Source of the DNA: Planctomycetia bacterium
Lineage (GTDB): Bacteria; Planctomycetota; Planctomycetia; Pirellulales; Thermoguttaceae
NCBI GenBank assembly: GCA_030527205.1
Contig: JAUNBG010000020.1
Span: forward strand, 1 to 61,485
Reading direction: 5' to 3'
DNA length: 61,485 nt
Shown: positions 9,501 to 21,500 of the stretch, piece by piece
How positions within the stretch are numbered: the stretch's first letter is position 1
How the letters are laid out: every line of letters begins with the position of its first letter
Translations under genes and position numbers: made by a program
The notes under the pieces: generated by a model
Told to the model about the DNA's origin: nothing
The model's database searches: none
The model's input: the letters and a program-made list of their open reading frames with translations, nothing else

Positions 9501-12500
9501 GATACATTTTGAATTCGCGGTACGCCATTAAGATCAACTTTAATAATTTGGTCACGAATTTCCGTTGAATCAATCGTAACTGTTAAACCGTCGAGAACAG
9601 TAACAGCTTTACTAACGCCATCTTTCTTATCAATCCATAGCAGCGATTCGCCCTGGGACAAAGTTATCGTATTCATGATTTGAATACTGTAATCATATGT
9701 TGTTCCATCAAAGGTTCTGATCCAATCCCCATCATTAAGAGTTATAATTGAATTTTTGACATATTGGGATGATGAGGAAGGGGTAACGATTATGAACGTG
9801 ACATTCCCCAGATATTTTGCGGTTGAACCATCCTGAAGCGTAACGGTTTCATCTTGTTGAATAGCGTTTTCAATCGCGTATTTGGATTGAGTATTGGTAT
9901 CGGTCAGAAAAGCGGAGAATAAATTATAATCGCCATTCTGAACAATCAAGGATTCGAAAACGTAATCGCCGAATTCATTAACCGTTTCATAAAGAACGAC
10001 ATCATTTTCTATAAAGGTTTCCTTTTCAACATAAACGACATCATAAAGATATTTTTCTTCTCCCGCCCCAACGACATCAGAGGAACGAAGCGTTTGGAAA
10101 TTGCCTTCGCTGATGTTAATAAATTGGGGGTCAAGGGAATGATCGTCGCCCCAACCGACCTGGTTTGCTGTTCCGGATGCTTCAAAGGCAATTTGCAGAG
10201 CCTCCGTTCCAGCGTTGCTGATGAAGGAATTTTCTATAACATAATAACTGGCGTCAAAATAGATATCGCTGTTGAACTTTTCTCCATAATTGTGCGAAAG
10301 AAGCGTATTATAAAGTTTAACAATGGAATCTTTATTGACATAAATACCGCCGCCATAACCGCCGTTTCCATCATAAATCGAAGCTCTGTTGTTGGCAACA
10401 GTACAGTTAATCAAGGTTAATGTTCCGCTTTCGCTCAGAATTCCTCCGCCGTTTGTTCCTTCGTTTGTATGAATCAGGAGATTCAAAAGATCAACATTGC
10501 CCGATTCATGATAAATGGCGCCGCCTCCGCTTAACTCATAACCGTTATAAAGGGTCATGTTCTTGATGACAACTTTTTCCGTATCGTATTTTGAATCAAG
10601 AGAAATGCGGAAAATGTTATTCATCCGTTGACCGTTGACCGTAAAATTGTTAACATCCGTTGCGTCAATCGTGATCGGACGGTTGATCAAAATGCTCAAC
10701 GTGTCCAGTTTCATGACAGAATTAGTAGATAAAGTGCCACGGTCAAAAGTAACGCTGATATTTTTAATTCCGATGTCATAAATCCGTTGAACATAAGCAA
10801 CCGCTTCGCGAAGAGAAACGTAACCATCCGTCGGGTCAATAATATCGTTGGCTGTTGTGACCATATTATAATAGTCACTAACATAGAAATCGAGCGCATT
10901 TTGACATTCATAGGCGCCCATATCAACATAACGTCCAACGGTTCGACGATTCGTGATCAGGTCAATTTCGTCAAGGTTCGGACGGAACAGATCTGAAGCT
11001 CTGGTTACAAAGAGATTGTTTCCGACGTTCACCGCAAGGGAATCATTCGATAATGAAAAGTTATTGTTGTCAACGTCAACAAAAAGGAGATCCGCTTCTC
11101 CGGATAAATCGACTGACGAAACGTCAAGTTCATAAGAGGTCGGAGGATTTGTATATCCGATAAAGTTTGTTAAAGATTCTCCAAGATCGTTGCCGGAATG
11201 ATACAGGGATAACGTATCTGAATTCTCTATAAACGAATTGCTGACAAACGTATTGGAATTCGAAATAATAACCGTTCCTTTATAAACGTCCTGGGCGGCT
11301 TCGTTTTTCGCGATAATGGTATTCTTGATCAAAAGATTACCAACGTTATTGTAAACCGCAGCGCCATCGGAATTCACAGCTCTATTATTGACAATTGTTA
11401 CGTTAACCAATTCAAGCGTGACTTTTTCCCCGTCGTCGACGTAAATAGCAGCTCCCTGAGTGGCCATGCAATCGTAAACCAGCATATTATACATGGTCAA
11501 ATATCCCGCTCGAACATAAATAGCGCCGCCATTTTCAATGGCCAGATCGTTTGCCGATTCGCCTGCTTTTTGACGATCGACAATTCGATTCGTCAAGGTC
11601 ATGCCGCGCATATTGACCGTTCCGGTATCGATATAGAAAAGCCGGTCATAAACATAATCAGCCGTTGTGATCGTCAAACCGGTTCCAAGATAGGATCCGT
11701 CAATCGTAACGTCTTTCTTGATCGTTAAGGCTTCGTATAAATAAATGGTTTGATCGGTCAAATTTTCCGAGAAAGTAATGATCTTGCCCAGTCCGTAAGT
11801 GCTGGCATAAGCAATAGCTTCACGAAGAGAAATCAAGCCGTCGGTATCATTGACGACGTCTTCTGCCGTTGTAACGATCAGACTTGGTATTTCCATTTCG
11901 CCGAGAATCGATTCGTAAGCGCCCATATCGACTTTTCCGCCGATAAATCGATAATCGCCATCATGATCTGTTTCCAAGGATTTCCCGTTTGGATAAATGG
12001 CCAAACCGTTATCGCCGGTATTAATGGCAGGCGAAATAACTCCCGTATCGCCATCGACGCGATTTAATGAGAAGTCATTGGCGTCCCAATCGACGAAATG
12101 AGGATCAATCGGTTTCTGAGCCGTTCCGGCCAAATTGCCGTTCTTGCCATTAAAGTCGAGAAATTGAGTTTCGCTCATTCTGGAAATAAAGGACGAGGCC
12201 ATGGACAAGTTCAGAATAAAGTTGTCGATAGCGGGATCATTTCCAACGGTATTGTGAGCGATAATTGTATTTTGAAGCGTAATATTTCCGACTCGACTGT
12301 AAATTCCGCCATAATAGTAATTCGCTTCGTTTTTCGTAACGGTACAGTTGACCAATTTTAAAGATCCGCCATCGGAACGAATCGCAGCGCCATAACCATT
12401 GACCGCTGTATTGTTAGAAATGAGCGAATTGATTATGGTCAAATTGCCGGATTGATGATAAATTCCAGCGCCAAAGGTTGCGGAACCGCCTGTAATGCTC

Positions 12501-15500
12501 AAATTGATTAAAACGATATCTTTATTGTCGGCCTCAACTTCAATAACGCGGCAAAGCTGATTGGCGTCGATTGTGATTCCGCCGGCCAAAGCGCTTGCGT
12601 CAATAGTCAAATCTTTATAAAGAAGAATGGCGCCTAACTCGCTGTCCAGGGTTAACGTTTGACCAGCCAAAAAGGGATCAAAAGTAATCGTTGTCCCGAG
12701 TTTAATTGTCATGCCCTCATCGTCAATATAAACCGTTCCCGCATACTCAATCGCTTCTCTCAGAGAAATAACGCCGTCCAAAATGTTCATTTCAAGGTCT
12801 TCCAACGTTGTAACGACAACAGAAGGAATTTCGATAACCGAAGGACTGTTTTGGAATTCATAAGCGCCCATATCAACGGTTCCGGAAACAATACGCTCAT
12901 TCAAATCGATATCTTTTGCGACGACTCTGATTATCTCCGAGTTGTTGAAGAGCGCCCCTGCCGTTGTCAATTCCGTTCGAGTTCCGGGTTGTCCAACGAG
13001 ATAATTCGAGCCGGCATTGATAGCAGGCGACGTTTCGTTGAGATTGAAATCGGGAATATTGGAAAGAACGCCGTTGAGATAAAGCGGAGCGGTAACAAAA
13101 CCAGCGTCAATGGGCGACTCGGATGTTCCAACAAGATTGCCATTGACATTTTCAATTGCATGGGTCGAATTCATCGCGCCAACCAAACTGGCAATCGGAT
13201 TGTCAATTGAAGTATAGGGCATTTCGAATATAAGAGGTTTATCCGGATCATCTGTTGGAACGGTATGGAAGTAATAACCGTCAAGATAATCAATATCAAA
13301 ACCGTTATAATTATTATTGTTCGATACGATAGAATTTTGGAGCGTAATTGTAACGCTGTTCTCAATTTGAGAGCAGATGCAGCCGCTGTAAATTCCGCCG
13401 GTTCCATTGGTCGAAGAGTTGCCCGCAATGGTTGTGTTCAACAGATTTAACGAACCGGCCTGCATGTAAACAGCGCCTCCGTTTTGGGCCGCCAAATTTC
13501 CATAAACAAGAACGTTCGTTAAGGAAACGCTTCCCGATTCGACGAAAATAGCTCCGCCGTATTGGCTCTCTCCGCCAGTCAACTGAAGCGAAATAAGCTC
13601 CAGAGATCCATTTACAATATGGAAAATGTTGGATGACGAATTTCCGTTGATCGTCATGCCGCCAACAAAATTGGATGCATCGATTTTGATGTTTGTGTCG
13701 ATAGTAAGGGTTCCCAGTTCCAAGGTTATTTCCTGATCGACAAGATCATCCGAGAAAGTAATGGGAGTCTGCAACGATTTGGCATTTTCAATAGCTTCAC
13801 GAAGAGAAATAACGCCGTCATTTTTGTCAACGACATCGTCCAAAGTTGTAACAACCGTTGACGGGATATCAGAATAATCGCTTTCAAAAGCTCCCATGTC
13901 AACAATGCTAACAATTCTGTTGGAACCTGCTAAATCGTATTTCAAGAGAATTCCATGGGAATCTTTGGCATAATTGTTGTTTCCTCTATTAACGGCAAGG
14001 GAAGTATTCTTAAGTTGGAAATGCTCCGGAAGTTTAAGTTCATCGGAATCGCTGACGACAAATTCCGGATCGACAGGAGAAACAGGGGTTCCGACATAGC
14101 ATCCATTTTTGCCATTATAAGTATTGCCCTGATACATAATGCCAACGAGCGAATACTCAAGTTGAACCGCGGTAAAGTTGGCTTCAACTTTGTCTTTGCT
14201 TTCATTCTTCGCAATAATACTGTTTTGGATAACAACAACGGTTCGATAGGAATCAATTCCGCCATAATATTGACTTTCGTTGGCGGCAATGGTTGTATTT
14301 CTCATAAAGAAATTTCCGCCGCTCGTTTGAATTGCTCCGCCATAATAGGTCGCCGCATTGTTATGAAGCAACGAATTGATCAGGTATAACGTTCCGCCAG
14401 TTTGGCAAATCGCTCCTCCCATCTCAGCCGTATTTCCGGTCATTTCGGTATTGGTTAAATGAAGCGTTCCGTCAATGAGCGTGAATGCTCCGCCATAGTT
14501 ACCCGATCCAGTCGAATCGATAAATCGAACTCCGTTGAATTCGACATCGCCGCCCAACATTTTGAAAAGTCCTGTATAAGTCGGAAGACCGGTCGCTGAA
14601 TCTTCTCCAATTTGCAAATTCTCACCGGAAATCGTAATTCCGTCAGCTAAACCTTCCGTTGAAACCTTAACGAACCAAGTGTCGTCATAATTGATTTCAT
14701 AAGTAGTGTTCCAATAAATTGTTTGACCATTCAATTCCGGCTTGAATGTAATGATGCGTTCGTCATAAGGGCCATAACCTTCCAGATCGCGTTTTGCAGC
14801 CGAATATAATGCTTCCCGTAATGACGTTTCGCCGTCGTTGGGGTCAAGAATGTCTTCGTATGTTGTGACGATTAAAGAGTCGGTTTCAATACTTCGTTCA
14901 TAGGCTCCCATATCAAGAGCATTACTGGTAACGGCGCGACTTCGTCCCCGAATGTCTTTGTTGACCAAAACGGTAACTCCGTTAAAATCGATATAAGAAG
15001 CAAGGGAACCCGTTTTAACAGCTGGGGAATCCTCATGCAGGGACAAATCCCAATCGGACCAAAGAACCGAAGCGTCATACATAGTAAACTTCGGATCTTT
15101 ATTTAAAATGGAATTGGTAATAACGGCACTGGATTCATCAATATTATTGGAAATCAAAGAGTAATTGATTCTTGGCAAATTGGCCGTTTTGTGTGTTGAA
15201 TAGAAGTTGTCATTAATCGTAACAGAGGAATCCGGGCTGTTAAAAGCAAGAATCGAGTTCGTGATTTCAACGACAACAGTGTTGGGATCATAAGTTTTGG
15301 CAAAATCGTCGACATAAATACCGCCGCCGTATTGAGTACTGCTCGCATTTCCAGCCAAAGTCGAATTAATGACGGTCAAATTGCTGTTCGTATAGATTCC
15401 AGCGCCGCCGTCAACAGCGTCATTGGCTTGCATAACAACGTTGACAACAATCGCGTTTCCTGTGTTATAAAGACCTGCTCCGCGAGACGCAGAATTCGCC

Positions 15501-18500
15501 TGGATATAAACGCTATCCAGTTTGAGTGTTCCTTCGACGTCATTATAAACAGCCGCTCCATTGGAAGCTTTGTTGCTTTCTAAAACAACTTGACCGGAAA
15601 TCGTCGCGGAAGCAGCATTGTATACAGCCCCTCCGTTTGTTGCCGAATTGTTTTTCAAGGACGATTCGCTTGAAATGGTCAATGTTCCTTCATTATAAAC
15701 AGCGCCTCCGTAAACCGCTTCGTTATCGAACAAGGACGATTTTGAAAGAGAGACCGTTGAATTTTCAGAAACAAAGATCGCTCCGCCGTTGGCCGTAGCC
15801 TGACTGTTATTAATAGTAACGCTGTTCAAGACAACAACCCCGCTCTGAACATAAAGAGCGGCGCCTGATTCCGCTTTAGCGTTGGTCAGAATCAAATTGT
15901 TCAGCGTTACTTTTGAACTCAACGAATCGATGTTGAAAATCCGGTTTGAAGCATTTCCATCGATTGTCAAATTGAGGATTCTGCTTGCGTCAATGGTAAC
16001 TTCGCGAAGAACGAGAAATTCGTCTTTGGCTTCAAGAGTAATATTTCCGGAAAAGCCGGCTTCTGCCATTTCAGCCTGCAAGGCGTTGGCGTCAAAAGTA
16101 ACAGTCTTTGACAAAATAATGTTCTTAAGGACATTAATGCCGTCTTCAACCATTGCGGTAGTTCCATCGGACAAGGTTATTTTTGTTCCGATTCTCAAGG
16201 AATGTTCCGTATACTTTTTATTGGAGTAAGTATAGGTAATATTGGCAAACGTAACCGTCGTTCCATCGGGAATGACAATGGTTGTTCCGGTTTCATTATT
16301 GACAAAAACGCCATTTGTATAAGTAACTTTTGTCTGTCCATCAGAAAGAGTCAAGACCGAGCCTTCAACAATGGCGACAGTGCTTCCATTTTCGGCAACC
16401 AGGAAATTTCCGGATTCAAAAGTATTATAGACGCCGTTTTTAACAATCAAAGAAAGACCGCTGTTGGTTGTCAGTGTTGTTCCATCCGGCAAAGTCACAT
16501 AAGTAATATTGGTTCCGCCAGCATTGGCAATGGCTTCGCGTAACGAAGTTTTTCCGTCCGTAGAATCAACGACGTCATAAATGGTTGTAACAACGGTACT
16601 CATTTCCATTTTTCCGGTTATGTCATAATATTCAAACGCTCCAATATCGACACTGTTGTAAAGGAAACGGTCAATTCCGCGAAGGTCGGTCAATAAAGTA
16701 TAATAAGGCGTTCGAGCATAAAGAGTATAACCTTTATCGATGGCGACTAATGAATCTTCAGTCAAACGGAAATCATACAATTCAACGTTTTTGAATTTTG
16801 GATCAATACCGACGAGGGAGTATTCGATAGAAGAAGTCCCATAATCGGCGAGATCAGCGTTGGTCGCGGCCTGATTTCCATATAAAATGGAGTTGTATAG
16901 GAACATCTCGCCTTTATTATAAATGGCGCCGCCGTTGTTGTTGGCGTTATTGAGAGAGAAAGTCGAGTTTGTGACAGTCAAGCTTGCGCCGCTGGCATTG
17001 TAAATTGCTCCTCCGTTGGCCGTTTGATAATTGCCGCTCAAAGAACTTCCATTGTTATAGAAGAGCATATTGGCAAGATATAAATCGCCTTTATTATAAA
17101 TGGCGCCGCCAGCCTGGGAAGTATAACCATTGATTAAGGTCAACCCAACTAAAAGAACCGGAGTCTCGTTTGTATTGCTGATATTGAAAATCTGAAATTG
17201 ATTCGAGCCGGAAATGACAATTTGATCCGATTTGCCATCTATCGAGATTCCTTTATTAATGGTCAGTGTCTTGAGCAGTTCAAGGGTTTGATTGGCCAGG
17301 TTTTCGTCAAAAGTGACCGTTTCGCCTTCATTGGCATAAGCGATCGCTTCCCGTAACGAAATTTGACCGTCATAAGCGTCCGAAACGTCAATCGAGGTTG
17401 TAACGACAAGAGAAGGTTCCTCTTTCCAATTGCCGCCCATGACAATGGATTCGGGTTGATATTTGAGAACAATGCCGTTTCCTTGATAAGTTAAACGCGT
17501 TGTTGTTGATTTATTTGTGGTTTTATCAACCAAAGTTTCCAGGAAGGAAATGCCGGGCGAAAGTTCAATCGTTGTACTTCCGACCCTGAACGTATCGTTT
17601 CTTTGATAGGTAACTTTCGTTCCGGCAGGAATCTCGACAACTTCTGTTCCGACAATAATCTGTAAATCATTTTCAAGAACGAGATTTGAAGTGGCGTCCA
17701 GCTTTTGAGTAACGGTTTCGTTGGCGTCGAAAGTTGGCGTTTGAACGGAAATGATTTCAGGAGTTGTTTCGGAATCCTCGATCAAGGCGTCATAAGAATC
17801 TTTCCAGACGCGCGGGGCAACATAAGCGTAAAGTTCTTCCATGGAAAGACGCCCGTCATTGTTAATATCAACGGTATATCCATCCAGAGTGAACGTTGTC
17901 ATCGCTTCGGTCATATAGGTTCCGAAGTAACTTAATTTGGAGGTTGGTTTTCCCAAGATATCTTCATAATCGCTGGCAGCGGTCAGAATGGATATTTGGT
18001 CGTTTATTCCCATCAAATTAGCGACCATTGGAGAATAGACGAATGGAATTGAATAAGAGACTTCTTGTTCAGTGAGATAGTCATAAGTATACTCGGTAAT
18101 GCCGTCAACTTCCAAAATGACCTGTTTTTCCGTTGCGGCAATTCTATTAAAGTACGAGACCAATTCTGCATCGCTGATCAAATTATCCAAATTATCAGTC
18201 CAATCTATCGAATTGATATAAGAACACAGATAAGCAGCGGAATCTCCCCCAACGGTTGAATTAAAACCTGAGCCAGCGAAATAGAAGAAAAAGACGTCGT
18301 TTTCGTCAGCTTTTGCGGCAAAATCGCGCAGAGAGCTTGTAATGGCGGCTTTTGTCGCATGAGTATTGGTCAGGACAGTAATATTGTTCTCAGCCCAATG
18401 AGGATCGGTCAATAATGCATCATAAACGCCTCTGGCGTCGGAAACAGTATAGGAAATATCATTTTCCGTTCCGTAATAATCGTTGAGGGCAACAATCAAT

Positions 18501-21500
18501 CCGTAATAAGTGCTCGGATTGAGAAATTCGTCCATAACGACATTGATATTTTCCGTCCAATCAGAAGTTCCGATTGCATTGTTTCCTCGAACACGGAAAG
18601 CATAAGTTGCTCCCGATTCCAGACCGGTCAATTTTGTCGAAGTAATATCCCGACCAACCGTTTTTTGTGACGCTTTGGTCCAATCGATCTCATTGTCTCC
18701 TTCAACTTTGACCCATTGGATATCGCAAGAAGTAATATATTCTTCCGGATTGAGTTCCCAGCTGATTCCCAAGATATCATTGACTTTTGAATCAACTTTG
18801 AGATTCGTCGGCGGAGTCGGCTCGGCAATTTGGGCGCCAATGATCGTCATGTCATAGGAATTCGTTTGACCATTAAAACCGATCACGCGAATATAATAGA
18901 CTCCCGCAGGCATTTTTGCCAAACTGACCGTTTCAACGTTGTTCTTGGTTTGACTGGAACCGATCAACTCAAGGCTGTCCGGATAACGGTCATTGTGACG
19001 ATAAACATATAAATCAAGATCGCCGTCCAGGAGATTCTGGTTGTCCTCCGCTATATTGTTATACAAATCTTTCAATTCAAACTTGATTTCGACCTTTGAA
19101 TCGTCTTCGCCCGTTTTGAGGAGCTCAAAAGAGAACCAATCTTCTGTCGAACCGGCAGTTATTTCGTTGTCAACGACGTTGAAAGTACGAACGATTTTCA
19201 AGTCGTTGATTGTTTCCGCGACTACAGGGCCCAAAATGGGACAATATTCTTCATTATCGTTATCAAGGAGCTCATACAGGGTTCCATTGGGGATATAAGG
19301 GTCGTCGCTGTTTTCGAAAATCAGAATATTGGTCGAAACCGTATTGTTATTTTTGTCATATTCATCAATAAGGTTGTCTGGATCAATAACAACTTCAATC
19401 GAATTCAAATAATTGGGAACATCTTCACTCAAAATGTCATCGGGAGCCTTTTTCAAATTGACAAAATTTCCATCGGCATCAATAGGAGAAATTCCGTTTG
19501 CATCAATAAGACTGGCAATGGACAGATTTGAAACTTTGAAAACGTTTCCGGGCTGTAAATATTCCGCCATAATCGGTTTTATGGTTCCGCTATCAATATA
19601 ACGATCATATCGGACGCCATTGATATAAATGGCGACATTGACTTGTTCATCAATAACAGCGTTGGCTGATGCTTTAACGACAAAATTCAAATAGAAATCG
19701 TCGTTATCATAAAATTTTGCGGGTGAAATGAAAGGGGTTGTTTCGAGATGTTGTTTGTAATAATCTTCAACGGTCAAGTTTGAAACGACAAAAACGGAAC
19801 CCCAATTTTCATCGACAGGCGTTGCAAAATGGAGATCAGGTTTCGCGGAAACGCCAATTCCAGGATCGTCGTCAGCATTGCGAAGATTGATGGTCATTTT
19901 GTAATTCCATGTATTTTCCGCTTCAACAAAACCGACGACCTTAACGTAATAGACGCCTGCTTCCCAACCTTCCAGACTGACATATTCGCGGCCATTAACC
20001 TTGACCAGGGTTCGATCATTAGAATCGGACTCAATAAGATTTTTCGGGATTTTGCTTTCTGTGCTGCTGCCGACAACTTCGCCCCAATAGGCGGAGGAAT
20101 GTGAATCATAAAATTCATCGTCAGCCAATTTGTAAACATAGAGATCAAGGTCGCAGTCATTATCCCGGGCATAAGATTCCAGATATTCCAGCAGAATATA
20201 GCTGTTTTCTCCGCCAGTTCCGGTCATTTCGAACCGGAAACCGTCAATTTCGCCCGAATTGGTTGAATTGTTCTGTTTCAAAATCAAATCGCCAACTGTA
20301 TAACGATCTTCAAAAATGATGCCCAAATTCGGACTGTTCGGATTGACGATTTCATGATTTGCATCAGTTCGTTCCGGAGCGGCGTCAACCTGTTGCCGCG
20401 TATTGTTCAGTTCATAAGGATCGTCGGAACAAGTTTGTATATGAAGCGTATAACGACGAACCGGCTTATTACTATCGCCGACAACCTTGATAAAATAGGA
20501 ACCGGCGTCCAAACCGCCCAAACTGATTTTTTCAACAGAACTGATCTCGTCATAACGACGAATCTCGGAACCATTGGCGTCGCATAAAAATAACTGAAGA
20601 TAATTTGTCCTGGACGCGTTATAAGAGATGCTAATATGGTCATACATTGACGCATTTTGAGGCAGTTCGAATTTAAACCAGTCGATTCCGTCCAGCATGC
20701 GCAAGTTTTCAATTGTATATTCGCCAACAATCAAACCGAGATTTGGACTGTTTTCAGCCCCTTCCGTAAAAGCATTGACATCCGCGATCGAATTATTGAC
20801 TTCATAAGGGTCATCCGATTTGACTTCCTCAGGAGCTTGAGCCAAAAACTGGAAATCTTCGATAATCCCGAAATAAGTATCCGTTCTTCCATAGTTAACG
20901 AACTCATATTGCATTTCGGTTTCGCGCCATGTAATGTCGTAAGTTTGCAGTCGATTGGGCGCATTTCTTCCCAGGCCGTAATCGTCATCGGAATCGGAAA
21001 CAAGAACAGAGACATAATAATCGGTTGATCCAACGACTTTTGTATCGTCATAAATGAAGCCCCACATCGTAATCGCGTGACCGCCGCCGCGGGTCAATGC
21101 GCTATAGGACGTTTCCGGCGTTGTTGTGTCGTCCTCGGTTTCCTGATACCAACCCAGTCCGATTCCGATTCCGTAACCGTTGCGAAGATATTGTTCAACG
21201 CCAAATAACGGCGATTGCGATGTTGTTGAATAATAAAGATCGGATTCAAGCAAACCGCCATAGTCATCGAAAGCATATTCGGGATAAAGATTGCCGCCTG
21301 TTCCGATATATTGAGACCAACCGAGAAGCTCATAAGGAACGCCTTGCGCTTCATAATATCCGTTCATGAACCATTCGATACCAAATTCGGCCCGGCTTCC
21401 GCCGTCGGTAAAGTTCTCTTTGAAATAATCGAAAATATCGTATTCGTCTTCGCCGACGGTATAACCCCAATTTGTATAGGCCAAAATATTGGAAGCGGTT

